DNA of 64,000 nt, taken from assembly GCF_023657595.1 (NCBI RefSeq), contig NZ_CP098323.1:2442001-2506000 (forward strand), read 5' to 3'. This document shows, piece after piece, positions 6,899 through 15,615 of this stretch. Numbering within the stretch: the stretch's first letter is position 1; the number at the start of each line of letters is the position of its first letter. The translations under genes and the position numbers were made by a program. The notes under the pieces were generated by a model, which saw only the letters and a program-made list of their open reading frames with translations, was not told the origin of the DNA and made no database searches. This stretch comes from Cytobacillus firmus (GTDB lineage: Bacteria > Bacillota > Bacilli > Bacillales > Cytobacillaceae).

Positions 6899-8407
6899 TT
6901 AGGCCTTTAAATTGATTGCTGATAAATCTTCCTCCAGCACTTTGCTTTTTGAAACAGCTGGAGCTAAGAGGGTTCCTGCAATACAAATTAAAAAGTTCAG
7001 CCCCAGTCCCAGAACACCGCCATGAATTCCATAGATGGTTTTGTAGCCTGTCCATGTAAGCAATCCGGCTAATATGGCTCCTGAAAGCATCCCCCAGAAG
7101 ACAGCCTTTCCTGATAAGCGCTTCCAATATAAGCCCAATACAAAAGCAGGGAAAACCTGAACCAGCAATTCGAATTTCAATACAAAAATTTCATAAAGGG
7201 TTCCCGGAGGATTCCAGGCAATCCACAGAAGAAAGATGATGGCGATAATTCCGCATACTTTCCCAACCATAACCTTCTTGTGTTCAGATGCCTGAGGATT
7301 GATGAATTTCCCATATACATCATTTGAGAGCATCGATGAAAAACTGAGCAGAACTGAATCCGCTGTTGAGATAATGGCGGCCACAATGCCCCCAAAGAAA
7401 ATGATCATAACCCAGTAGTAAAATGGATTAATGGCAGCTATTTCATTGGCCATCAAACCTACGAGCTGCTCAGAACCTGTCTTATCAAGGCCAGGAAAAA
7501 GCATGATTCCAATGATGCCCACCATAAATACAAGTCCTGTTGTAATAGGCGGCATCCATGCCATGCGGGCAAATGATTTTTTCAGTGTTTTTTCGCTTTG
7601 CGCAGAATATATTCTCTGAACAGCATGTGGATAAATACTTGCTCCAAGTCCAACCAGCAGGAGCATACTTAACCAATTAATATTCACTTCCATTGGAGGA
7701 ACTGCCGTTTTTGCAGGCTCAATCTCTGCTACATATCTTGTAACATCAGAGAAATTTCCTCCGACGAGGTACAAGCCTCCAATGAGAAAGACGATGATGC
7801 CGATCATAAGAACAATGCCCTGCATAACATCTGTGAATGCAACCGCCTTCATTCCGCCCATCCATTCATAGGCAAGCATGACAGCAACGAAGACAATAAC
7901 AGCAATCTGGTATGGAATGGTTCCGCCCGTCATTCCGGATACAGCCTGTCCGATTGCTACCAGCTGTTCTAATAGATAGTTTCCAAGCCCCCAAAGCATG
8001 AGAAAGATACTAAGCAATGTGACTGCCTTTGATTTAAAGCGGTGATCGATCCAGTCAGTAGGTGTTACAAAATTTCTTTTCTTTGCAATGACATAAAGCC
8101 TTGGTGCAAACAGTAAATAGATTCCGATAATAATTGTCATAAACGAGATGGACTGTATCCATGAGAAGCCTGTCCGATAGGCTGTCGGTGCATAGCCGAC
8201 AATAGTATTTCCGCTATATTGCGTCGCATATAGGGTGAAAAAGAGTGCAATGAAACCGAGGTTTCTTCCGGCAAGATAATATCCTGAAAGACTGTGATGA
8301 AGGTTCTTATCGCCTCTGCCGGACAGGTAACCAATTAGCAGCATGATTATGGCAAATGCTGATAAGATAATGATCCCATCTGTGCCTGCAAATGCTAAAT
8401 CATTCAT
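6899..8407 (-). CDS. Sodium:solute symporter (SSS family)
   Basis: A 502-residue Na+-coupled symporter with about 13 membrane segments. Family signatures include LAGRNLGFIALFFTLYATQYSGNTIVGYAPTAY near the N-terminus, EWMGGMKAVAFTDVMQG in the middle, and ISTADSVLLSFSSMLSNDVY in the second half. It most resembles the pantothenate/proline/monocarboxylate branch. It overlaps the preceding small membrane gene by 4 bases (ATGA), so the two are translationally coupled. In context it is the likely uptake system for the organic acid degraded by the operon. Confidence 0.92.
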   Translation of the reverse strand: MNDLAFAGTDGIIILSAFAIIMLLIGYLSGRGDKNLHHSLSGYYLAGRNLGFIALFFTLYATQYSGNTIVGYAPTAYRTGFSWIQSISFMTIIIGIYLLFAPRLYVIAKKRNFVTPTDWIDHRFKSKAVTLLSIFLMLWGLGNYLLEQLVAIGQAVSGMTGGTIPYQIAVIVFVAVMLAYEWMGGMKAVAFTDVMQGIVLMIGIIVFLIGGLYLVGGNFSDVTRYVAEIEPAKTAVPPMEVNINWLSMLLLVGLGASIYPHAVQRIYSAQSEKTLKKSFARMAWMPPITTGLVFMVGIIGIMLFPGLDKTGSEQLVGLMANEIAAINPFYYWVMIIFFGGIVAAIISTADSVLLSFSSMLSNDVYGKFINPQASEHKKVMVGKVCGIIAIIFLLWIAWNPPGTLYEIFVLKFELLVQVFPAFVLGLYWKRLSGKAVFWGMLSGAILAGLLTWTGYKTIYGIHGGVLGLGLNFLICIAGTLLAPAVSKSKVLEEDLSAINLKA

Positions 8408-8664
8408 GATTTATCCCCCTTTGCTCTTTCGGCTTCTTCCTGGTCCTCCACGATATTCCACTCATTCACACATAGCCAGCTTAAATACCCGCACATGAGA
8501 ATGGAAAAAGCTGCAGAGATAAATGCCCATAACGGAAACCCGAGAATATAAGGTTCTGCAGCAGCATCCGGAAAATACCAGGGTACTACGCCAAGTGTTA
8601 TGATGGCGAGGACTACCCAAATCCATTTCTTGCGAATAGGTTCTTTTATCGTTCTGTCTTCCAT
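8404..8664 (-). CDS. Small membrane partner of the symporter (DUF3311-like)
   Basis: An 86-residue protein with two membrane helices (WIWVVLAIITLGVVPWYF and FPLWAFISAAFSILMCGYLSWL) and an acidic C-terminus. Two-helix proteins of this type (DUF3311 or the YhdT-like group) are commonly encoded directly upstream of SSS symporters and are thought to be accessory subunits. The stop overlaps the symporter start. Family name is from pattern and context, not from an alignment. Confidence 0.7.
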   Translation of the reverse strand: MEDRTIKEPIRKKWIWVVLAIITLGVVPWYFPDAAAEPYILGFPLWAFISAAFSILMCGYLSWLCVNEWNIVEDQEEAERAKGDKS

Positions 8665-8679
8665 TCGACTGCCTCCCTA

Positions 8680-9294
8680 TTAATTAATTTCGACGCCCAG
8701 CTTGTAGTAAATCTTATGTCCTGATTCAAAGGAGTCTATATTTTGAGATGATTGAAGGGTCGCTCCAATTTCATCCAATCCTTGTAACAGCTGATCTTTT
8801 CGATAGGAGCCTATCTCGAATTCTGACATGTATCCAAAAGAATCTTCTATTCTCTGACTCTCTAAATCGACTTTAATCTGATAGCCAGGTATTTCTCTTG
8901 TTTTCCGAAAAAGAAATTCTATATCCTGATCGGGCAAAACGACTGGCAGGATCCCATTTTTGAAACAATTATTATAGAAAATATCTGCGAATGATGGAGC
9001 CAGGATTACTTTTATTCCATATTCTGCAATCGCCCATGGTGCATGCTCCCTGGATGAGCCACATCCAAAATTTTTGCGGGTCAGCAGTATAGGCGCATTT
9101 CGGTATGGTTCGCGATTTAGAATGAAATCCGGCTTTTCCCTGTCATTTCCATATCGCCATTCATAGAAAAGAAATTTGCCAAACCCTGTTCTTTCAATAC
9201 TTTTAAGAAATTGCTTCGGGATAATGGCATCTGTGTCAACATTTGCCGCATCAAGCGGAGCAACGATGCCTGTAAATCTCGTAAAAGATTTCAT
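8680..9294 (-). CDS. leuD: 3-isopropylmalate dehydratase-type small subunit
   Basis: Swivel-domain subunit of a LeuCD-type hydro-lyase, 204 residues, normal length. The family block [40 protein letters not shown] is intact. It starts inside the last codon of leuC (ATGA overlap). leuA and leuB are not nearby and the operon otherwise encodes transporters and CoA-thioester enzymes. So this pair may hydrate an unsaturated C5 diacid (citraconate type) rather than serve leucine synthesis. It could equally be the cell's only LeuCD, so the specificity is open. Confidence 0.9.
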   Translation of the reverse strand: MKSFTRFTGIVAPLDAANVDTDAIIPKQFLKSIERTGFGKFLFYEWRYGNDREKPDFILNREPYRNAPILLTRKNFGCGSSREHAPWAIAEYGIKVILAPSFADIFYNNCFKNGILPVVLPDQDIEFLFRKTREIPGYQIKVDLESQRIEDSFGYMSEFEIGSYRKDQLLQGLDEIGATLQSSQNIDSFESGHKIYYKLGVEIN

Positions 9295-10718
9295 TTTAAA
9301 CTGACCTCCTTTCTTTCCTTAACTGGCCACTCCCTCACATCTGTAAACCGCCCGGCAATCGCTGCAGCCGCTGCCATTACCGGGCTGACCAAATGGGTCC
9401 TGGCATTCCTTCCCTGCCTGCCTTCAAAGTTCCGGTTTGAGGTGGATGCACAGCGCTCTTCCGGAAGAACCAAATCCTCATTCATTCCCAGGCACATGCT
9501 GCAGCCCGCTTCTCTCCATTGGAAACCGGCCTCTATAAAAATCTGGTCAAGCCCTTCAGCCTCTGCCTGAATTTTTACTAGCTGTGAACCGGGAACAACC
9601 AAGGCTTCCACATGTTCCGCAACTTTAAAACCGTTTGCGATTTTAGCAGCCTTGCGGAGATCTTCAATTCGGCTGTTTGTACAGGAGCCGATAAAGACTT
9701 TGTCGATCCCTATTTCGGTGATCGGTGTTCCCGGTTCCAGACCCATATACTGCAGTGCCTTTTTTGCAGGCCGCACATGATCTTCAGACATATCTTCAAG
9801 TTTCGGGATAGTTTCTGTAATGCCGGCAACCTGGCCTGGATTCGTCCCCCAGGTAACCTGCGGGATGACTTCAGCAGCATTAAAATCAGCGGTCAAATCA
9901 AATTTTGCATCCTCATCTGTATAATATTGCTTCCACTCTTCAAGGGCTTCTTCCCATAGATTTCCTTCAGGAACCTCCTGTTTTCCTTTCAAGAACGCAA
10001 AGGTTTTGCTGTCAGGCTCAATTAGTCCAGCCCTCGCTCCCATTTCGATGCTCATATTACAGACGGTCATGCGCTCTTCCATCGTTAATTTCCGGATGGC
10101 TTCGCCGCGATATTCAACCACATATCCTGTTGCAAAATCATGTCCATATTTTCCAATGATTGAAAGAATCAGATCCTTGGCAGTAGTCCCCTGCGGCAAT
10201 TGTCCATGTATATTTATTGCCAAAGTTTTTGATTTAAATTGCTTTAATGTCTGGGTGGCAAGAACATGTTCAACTTCACTTGTACCGATGCCAAAGGCAA
10301 GTGCTCCGAACGCACCATGTGTAGAGGTATGACTGTCGCCGCATACAATCGTCATCCCTGGCTGGGTTAATCCCAGTTCAGGAGCAATGACGTGTACGAT
10401 TCCCTGATTACTGCTGTTCAAGTCAAAAAGCTGTATGCCGAAATCACTGCAGTTTTTTTCTAATGCATCGACTTGCTTCTTTGCGATTTCATCCCTGAAT
10501 GGCAATGTGCGATCTGTTGTTGGGATGCTGTGGTCCATGGTCGCAACCGTCAGCTCAGGCTTTCTTACTCTGCGATTATTGATTCTTAAGCCTTCAAAAG
10601 CCTGCGGGGATGTGACTTCATGAATTAAATGAAGATCAATGTACAAAAGGGAAGGCTGGTTCTGCTGCTCAAGCACTGCATGTTTATCCCAAATTTTTTC
10701 ATATAGAGTCCGCCCCAT
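9291..10718 (-). CDS. leuC: 3-isopropylmalate dehydratase-type large subunit
   Basis: Large subunit of an aconitase-superfamily hydro-lyase, 475 residues, close to the family norm. The [4Fe-4S] ligands are present at Cys346 (GSCTNSR) and Cys406/Cys409 (GCSMC). [12 protein letters not shown] is at 127-138 and the terminal [10 protein letters not shown] block is intact, so it should be active. It sits 12 bases after the CoA-transferase and overlaps leuD. Biosynthetic LeuC sequences look the same at this level. The reason to suspect a catabolic role is only the operon context. Confidence 0.92.
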   Translation of the reverse strand: MGRTLYEKIWDKHAVLEQQNQPSLLYIDLHLIHEVTSPQAFEGLRINNRRVRKPELTVATMDHSIPTTDRTLPFRDEIAKKQVDALEKNCSDFGIQLFDLNSSNQGIVHVIAPELGLTQPGMTIVCGDSHTSTHGAFGALAFGIGTSEVEHVLATQTLKQFKSKTLAINIHGQLPQGTTAKDLILSIIGKYGHDFATGYVVEYRGEAIRKLTMEERMTVCNMSIEMGARAGLIEPDSKTFAFLKGKQEVPEGNLWEEALEEWKQYYTDEDAKFDLTADFNAAEVIPQVTWGTNPGQVAGITETIPKLEDMSEDHVRPAKKALQYMGLEPGTPITEIGIDKVFIGSCTNSRIEDLRKAAKIANGFKVAEHVEALVVPGSQLVKIQAEAEGLDQIFIEAGFQWREAGCSMCLGMNEDLVLPEERCASTSNRNFEGRQGRNARTHLVSPVMAAAAAIAGRFTDVREWPVKERKEVSLK

Positions 10719-10730
10719 GTTGAAGCCCTC

Positions 10731-11933
10731 CTAAATGATATTTTTTTTCTTCAATTCTTCTAATCTATCTTCATCGAAACCAAGGAGGCCTGAGTAGATA
10801 TCATTGTTATGCTTGCCCATCGCTTCAGGGCCGGCATGCTTCACTTCCCCTGGTGTCCTGCTTAATTTTGGAACAATGCCAGGCATTGGAAACTCCCCCA
10901 GCTGCGGATGATCAACTTTGATGATCATGTCCCGTTCTTTATAATGGGGATCTTCCAGAATATCTTTAGCTGAATAGATGAGCCCTGAAGGCACTCCTTT
11001 ATCTTCAAGGATTTTTAGCGCTTCTTTAGCCGGGAGAGTCTTAGTCCATTCTTCGATCATGGAGTCAAGAAGCTTCATGTTCTCTCCTCTTGCATGATGT
11101 GTTGAAAATCTTGGGTCCTTCGCCAATTCCGGCTGCTCCATTGCCTCACATAATCTGCTGAACACTCCATCCGCATTGGCGCCGATCACGATATATGTTT
11201 TATCCTTTGTAAAATAAATATTGGATGGCGCAACACCTGGCAGAATATTGCCCATCCTTTCCCTTATGTATCCTGCTAGAAGATAATCCGGAATAATGCT
11301 TTCCATCACAGAGAATACAGATTCATAGAGGGCTGTATCGACTACCTGCCCCTTTCCTGAACGCTCCCTCTCATGTAAAGCAACCAGGCAGCCGATCGTG
11401 GCAAAAAGTGCTGCCAGTGTATCACCAATGGATACACCTATTCGCGATGGCGGCCTGTCAGGGAAACCGGTTACATTTCTTAGCCCCCCCATTGCTTCGC
11501 CGACACTGCCGAAGCCGGCACGATGCTTATACGGCCCAGTCTGTCCATATCCGGAAGTCCGGACCATTATTAATCTGGGGTTTATCTCCGACAATGTTTC
11601 GTAGGAAAGATTCCATTTTTCCATTGTGCCCGGGCGGAAATTCTCAATGACAACATCGGCTTCTTTAACAAGTTCTCTTAAAACCTGCTGCCCTTCTTCT
11701 TCGCGCAGGTTTAATGTGATTGATTTTTTATTTCGCGATTGAATCGGCCACCATAGCCCAACTCCATCCTTTGACTTTCCCCAGTTTCTCATGGGATCTG
11801 ATTTTCCTGGAGGTTCAACCTTGATGATTTCAGCACCAAAGTCCCCAAGAAGACGTCCTGAAAATGGTCCAGCTAATAGTGTGCCAAGCTCAAGAACTCT
11901 TATATCTTGCAGTGGAAGCTGTTTTTCTGACAT
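10731..11933 (-). CDS. Class III CoA-transferase (CaiB/BaiF family)
   Basis: A 400-residue family III CoA-transferase, first gene of the operon. N-terminal block LGTLLAGPFSGRLLGDFGAEIIKVEPP with the conserved AGP, then NKKSITLNL and VRTSGYGQTGPYKHRAGFGSVGEAMGG. The expected catalytic aspartate lies in GDTLAAL (SIGDTLAALFA). Relatives move CoA from succinyl-CoA or another thioester to a carboxylic acid, and succinyl-CoA:(R)-citramalate CoA-transferase belongs here. The operon partner HMG-CoA lyase-like protein would cleave such a product. An AGGAGGG site precedes the ATG. Its promoter is built from two GntR-type palindromes. Confidence 0.88.
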   Translation of the reverse strand: MSEKQLPLQDIRVLELGTLLAGPFSGRLLGDFGAEIIKVEPPGKSDPMRNWGKSKDGVGLWWPIQSRNKKSITLNLREEEGQQVLRELVKEADVVIENFRPGTMEKWNLSYETLSEINPRLIMVRTSGYGQTGPYKHRAGFGSVGEAMGGLRNVTGFPDRPPSRIGVSIGDTLAALFATIGCLVALHERERSGKGQVVDTALYESVFSVMESIIPDYLLAGYIRERMGNILPGVAPSNIYFTKDKTYIVIGANADGVFSRLCEAMEQPELAKDPRFSTHHARGENMKLLDSMIEEWTKTLPAKEALKILEDKGVPSGLIYSAKDILEDPHYKERDMIIKVDHPQLGEFPMPGIVPKLSRTPGEVKHAGPEAMGKHNNDIYSGLLGFDEDRLEELKKKNII

Positions 11934-11988
11934 GTAATTCCCTCCTGTTATTTCTTGAATGCGCTTTTATATTTAAATTTTCTCAATC

Positions 11989-12018
11989 TTGTATACAAAT
12001 TTAATTGTTTGTATACAA
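11989..12018 (-). promoter_or_regulatory. CoA-transferase promoter made of two operators
   Basis: Two identical palindromes TTGTATACAA lie at 11989-11998 and 12009-12018, 20 bp centre to centre. Read on the minus strand, TTGTAT of the upstream copy and TATACA of the downstream copy are 17 bases apart, as -35 and -10 elements. A repressor bound to both sites would cover the whole promoter. The divergent FadR-type GntR protein is the obvious candidate. Confidence 0.7.
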
Positions 12019-12102
12019 TAAGTCAATAACAATTTTAAAATTTTCTGATATCTCTTTAAAAACATTGATTTGATTAAGTTTCAGTATAAATTTTCAGAAT
12101 AT

Positions 12103-12133
12103 TTGTTGTAATAATTTTCCCGTTTGTATACAA
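12103..12133 (+). promoter_or_regulatory. gntR promoter with third operator
   Basis: TTGTTG and TATACA are separated by 18 bases. The -10 lies inside a third exact TTGTATACAA palindrome at 12124-12133, 18 bases before the gntR start. This suggests autoregulation together with control of the divergent operon. Confidence 0.65.
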
Positions 12134-12151
12134 TTAAGTTGAGGTGTTGTT

Positions 12152-12823
12152 ATGGATGCATACGAATATATAAAAGATGCCATTATTGAAGGGAAATTTG
12201 TCCCTGGTATGCGGCTCGCTGAAGAGTCATTGGCTAAAAAGATGAATATTAGCCGCACTCCTATTAGAGAAGCAATTAGGCAGCTTGAAGCAGAAGGACT
12301 AGTTATTCCTTTAAAGCGCGGGGTCAGCGTAAGACATTTTACAAAAGATGATATTCGGCAAATTTATGACCTGCGCACCCTGCTCGAAGGATACGCTGCC
12401 AGCCAGGCGGCGATACATCGGACAGAAAGTGACCTTCTTAAAATGGAAAGTGCCAATATTTTATATGAAGAAGCAATTAGCCGGCATGTGGAATCCAATA
12501 TGGAAAGCCTGAAAGATATTGTTCAGGTAAACCAGAAATTCCATGAAGCTATTGTCGCAGCTTCCAAAAATGAGCATATTCATTTCCACATTTCCAAGGT
12601 TGTCGTCGTTCCAATTGTGTTCCGGTCCTTCTATTGGTATAACAGCTTTCAGCTAAAGCAATCACTTGAGGTACATAAAACCATCCTGGAAGCGATCAAA
12701 AATCGGGAGCCTGAACGTGCCCGCATTGCGATGCACGAACATATTTACCAGGGCCGTGATCATGTTTTGAAGCATCTGGAGCAAATCAAAAACATTCATC
12801 TGCTGAAGGAGGAAGGAAAATGA
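12152..12823 (+). CDS. GntR-family regulator, FadR/FCD subfamily
   Basis: A 223-residue transcription factor. The winged-helix DNA-binding domain covers residues 1-70, with the typical SRTPIREAIRQLEAEGLV. A helical FCD ligand domain follows (IRQIYDLRTLLEGYAA, then HEAIVAASKNEHIHFH and HEHIYQGRDHVLKHL) with histidines placed for metal or acid binding. FCD regulators usually sense organic acids. It overlaps the lyase gene by 4 bases, and three TTGTATACAA palindromes flank the divergent promoters. It most likely represses both units until the acid substrate is present. Confidence 0.9.
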   Translation: MDAYEYIKDAIIEGKFVPGMRLAEESLAKKMNISRTPIREAIRQLEAEGLVIPLKRGVSVRHFTKDDIRQIYDLRTLLEGYAASQAAIHRTESDLLKMESANILYEEAISRHVESNMESLKDIVQVNQKFHEAIVAASKNEHIHFHISKVVVVPIVFRSFYWYNSFQLKQSLEVHKTILEAIKNREPERARIAMHEHIYQGRDHVLKHLEQIKNIHLLKEEGK

Positions 12824-13704
12824 TTGAAATTTGTGAAGTTGGCCCCCGGGATGGGTTACAGAACGAGTGCAAAATGGTCTCAACGGAATCCAAAGTTGAA
12901 CTGATTACAAGATTACTTGATTCCGGCATCCGCAATATAGAAGCCGTCTCTTTTGTCAATCCGAAGGTTGTTCCTCAGATGGCCGATGCAGAAGAAGTTC
13001 TGAAATCACTGCCTAAAAGAAATGGGGTCCGCTATGGCGGCCTGGTTTTAAGCCGGTCAGGGCTTGAACGTGCACTTAAGACCGATGTGGATTTTCTTCA
13101 TGTTGTAACCACGACAAGTGATTCGTTCAATTTACGGAATGCGAAAAGGACTGTTGAGCAGGCTGTTGAAGAACTTAGTCAGGTAATTAAAGACGGTGCC
13201 TCTTCAGGCAAAGGTGTATCTGGAGTATTGGGCACCTCATTTGGATGTCCGTTTGAAGGAGAAGTTCCATTAGAAAACGTGCTGAAAGCGGCTGAAAGAT
13301 TTTTAGAAGCCGGCTGTACTGAAATCACTCTGGCTGATACAACAGGTATGGCCAATCCTGTTCAGGTCCAAAAAGTGGCAGAAACATTCTTTGATACTTT
13401 TGGAATGGATCTTTCGCTTGGACTTCACTTCCATAATACGCGCGGTTTGGGACTGGCTAATGTATTGGCGGGATATCATGCGGGTGTCCGCCGCTTTGAT
13501 TCATCCATCGCCGGATTAGGCGGATGCCCATTCGCACCAAAAGCAGTCGGGAATGTTTGTACAGAAGATATGATCAATATGTTCCACGGTATGGGTGCGG
13601 ATACTGGGACAGATCTTCCTGTTGTACTGGAAACAGCCAAGTGGATGGAAACAGTGATGGAACGGCCGCTGGATGGGATGTTAATGAAAGCAGGAATAGC
13701 TTAA
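12820..13704 (+). CDS. HMG-CoA lyase-family aldolase
   Basis: A 294-residue DRE-TIM metallolyase. Signatures: GPRDGLQNE at residues 7-15, LADTTGMANP near 170, LHFHNTRGLGLANVLAGYHAG near 205, and the active-site loop GGCPFAPKAVGN near 240 with the catalytic Cys. Classical members split 3-hydroxy-3-methylglutaryl-CoA into acetyl-CoA and acetoacetate. Close relatives split (R)-citramalyl-CoA into acetyl-CoA and pyruvate. No leucine or isovalerate degradation genes (ivd, mcc, auh) are nearby, and the partner is a class III CoA-transferase. I therefore favour a citramalyl-CoA-type lyase, but HMG-CoA lyase remains possible. Confidence 0.88.
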   Translation: MIEICEVGPRDGLQNECKMVSTESKVELITRLLDSGIRNIEAVSFVNPKVVPQMADAEEVLKSLPKRNGVRYGGLVLSRSGLERALKTDVDFLHVVTTTSDSFNLRNAKRTVEQAVEELSQVIKDGASSGKGVSGVLGTSFGCPFEGEVPLENVLKAAERFLEAGCTEITLADTTGMANPVQVQKVAETFFDTFGMDLSLGLHFHNTRGLGLANVLAGYHAGVRRFDSSIAGLGGCPFAPKAVGNVCTEDMINMFHGMGADTGTDLPVVLETAKWMETVMERPLDGMLMKAGIA

Positions 13705-13712
13705 TTTGAGGG

Positions 13713-13740
13713 AAAGCCATCTGTGGGATGGCTTTTTATT
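13713..13740 (+). terminator. Terminator after gntR-lyase operon
   Basis: AAAGCCATC and GATGGCTTT arms around a short loop, followed by TTTTTATT, eight bases after the lyase stop. Confidence 0.85.
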
Positions 13741-13765
13741 AGTCTAAAATGGCGGCTGCAGCTTT

Positions 13766-13856
13766 TGTTTGCAGGTTTTACTGATTTGTTTGCTAGTTTG
13801 GTGTTTTTCTTTGCATATTTTGTGTTCTATTTGCAAGTTTACTGTTTTATTTGCAA
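13766..13856. repeat. Degenerate 20-21 bp tandem repeat
   Basis: Five copies of a TTTGC core recur at 13768, 13789, 13810, 13830 and 13850, a 20-21 bp period, within a T-rich gene-free stretch. The flanks of each core are partly conserved (GTTTACTG-like). The remaining bases to 14120 show no coding signal I can support. Confidence 0.5.
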
Positions 13857-14120
13857 AGTTTACAATTAAGACATCAACTAGAAGCAACTCTTTTTTACCA
13901 ACGGGGATTTACTTCCAATTAAATCCGGGGACCATGATAGATCCATTAACCTTTTGGTCCAAAGTACTTAAATAAGAATTGTTACCCTGATCCGCTCTGC
14001 ATTTGTTCAATTGGGATATTGCCTTTTCTCTCCCGGATTCCATTCAGGCATTCACCTTACTATCGTTTCAAGTTTTACGATGAAGCCGGATACTCTTCTT
14101 TCCTTCTCACATTGTATATT

Positions 14121-14154
14121 AAAAAAAGAGTCTAGGTTCCTAGACCTAAACTCT
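14121..14154 (-). terminator. Terminator of the chemotaxis receptor gene
   Basis: GTCTAGG pairs with CCTAGAC around a 2-nt loop, inside a longer partial stem, followed by seven T on the minus strand just after the receptor stop codon. Confidence 0.8.
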
Positions 14155-14155
14155 A

Positions 14156-15406
14156 TTACTTAAACCTGCTGATCAACTCTTTCAAATCTTCCGCCATACC
14201 CGTAAGCTGGTCAGCGGAAAGGGATATTTCCTCCATGGATGCAGCTTGTTCTTCAGTTGATGCCAGTACACTTTGTGTAGCCATGGCGGATTCATTTGCC
14301 ACATGGGTTATCTCATCCATGGACTGGACCATTTGCCTGGAACCGACAGACATTTGCTGAATGGCTGAAGCGACTTCCTGCATTTGATTGGTCACCATGC
14401 TGACAGACTGGCGGATTTGTTTGAAGGAATCCCCTGCACCCTTCATGACTTCCATGCCCTCTGTTACTTCATGATTGACCGTATCCATGGTTTGGACAAC
14501 CTGATGGGTTTCTTCCTGGATTTTTGAGATCAGCTGGCTGATTTGCAGAGTGGATTCCGCCGATTTTTCAGCGAGATTTCGGACCTCGTTCGCTACAACG
14601 GCAAAGCCCTTGCCCTGTTCTCCTGCCCGGGCCGCTTCAATGGCAGCATTCAATGCCAGAAGATTCGTTTGAGCAGCAATTCCGGTAATTACTTCGATAA
14701 TCTTTCCGATCTCCTGTGAACGCTGGCCAAGACCTTTTACCACCTTGGATAAGTCCTGAACATTCACATGAATGGAATTCATCTGGCAGCCTGCTGTTGA
14801 AATGGATGCATCGCCATGATTTGCTTTTTCCAGTGAATCATTGATCTGTTCTGTAACCTGTTCTGAATTAGCCGCCACCTGTGTCAGTGCTTCAGACATC
14901 TGCATAATCACATTGGAGGCCGTTCCAACACCGTGGACCTGATTATCGGCGCCTGCAGCAATCTCTTCAATCACCTCAGCAATGTGGCTTGTTGCCATAT
15001 TTGTCTGCTGTGCGCCGGATGATAGCTGCTGGGCATAATGTGTGACTTCGTCCGAAGCCAGAACCACTTTATTGAGCACATCCTGCCAGGCGGAGGCTGT
15101 ATGATTCAATGCCGCAGCAATGGACCCAAGCTGGCCAACAGATTTCTCGTCCAGTCTTGAGGACATGTTTCCTTCTGCAAGTTCTTCAATGTAGGCATTA
15201 ATTTTGCTGATAGGTGCAATAAACTTGCGGTAGTTCATAAATGCGGATAATATTCCCGCCAGTGTTCCAAGGATGACAATAAACCCGATGGTCATCCAAA
15301 AAGCACTGCCTTCAAGCCCGTTACCAACACATACTGCAATGCTGATGATCAATACAGTAGGAATAATGACGAATAAAGTACGGAGAATATAGTTAAGCTG
15401 GCTCAT
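14156..15406 (-). CDS. Methyl-accepting chemotaxis protein with minimal sensor
   Basis: A 416-residue receptor. Two membrane helices within the first ~60 residues are joined by only a few residues (CVGNGLEGS), so there is practically no outside ligand domain. A HAMP segment follows ([26 protein letters not shown]), then a long coiled-coil signalling domain with the conserved hairpin tip [42 protein letters not shown]. It probably senses a membrane or cytoplasmic cue, or partners with another protein. It stands alone, closed by a strong terminator. Confidence 0.93.
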   Translation of the reverse strand: MSQLNYILRTLFVIIPTVLIISIAVCVGNGLEGSAFWMTIGFIVILGTLAGILSAFMNYRKFIAPISKINAYIEELAEGNMSSRLDEKSVGQLGSIAAALNHTASAWQDVLNKVVLASDEVTHYAQQLSSGAQQTNMATSHIAEVIEEIAAGADNQVHGVGTASNVIMQMSEALTQVAANSEQVTEQINDSLEKANHGDASISTAGCQMNSIHVNVQDLSKVVKGLGQRSQEIGKIIEVITGIAAQTNLLALNAAIEAARAGEQGKGFAVVANEVRNLAEKSAESTLQISQLISKIQEETHQVVQTMDTVNHEVTEGMEVMKGAGDSFKQIRQSVSMVTNQMQEVASAIQQMSVGSRQMVQSMDEITHVANESAMATQSVLASTEEQAASMEEISLSADQLTGMAEDLKELISRFK

Positions 15407-15574
15407 GTAACAGACTCCTTTATTATTATTTCACTAAAATAAATTCCAAATTCCCCCTATAATCTCATGTTATACCAATAGACAATTTGATTATAGTTGA
15501 TAAAAGGAAGATATATCAATATATTTTGTAGAATTATTTTTAAATAATTGAAATAGTTTGTCACTTTTTGCTGT

Positions 15575-15607
15575 AAAAAATGCCAGCCTCCAAAGAAGCC
15601 GGCATTT
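15575..15607 (-). terminator. Terminator of the MFS gene
   Basis: AAATGCCGGCTTC and a matching GCTGGCATTT arm (one mismatch) form a hairpin followed by TTTTTT on the minus strand, eight bases after the MFS stop. Confidence 0.8.
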
Positions 15608-15615
15608 CTACCAGA

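Noticed and set aside
11955-11968. cre site before the CoA-transferase (TGAATGCGCTTTTA)
   Set aside because: Two fixed positions of the consensus are wrong. The GntR palindromes account for regulation better.
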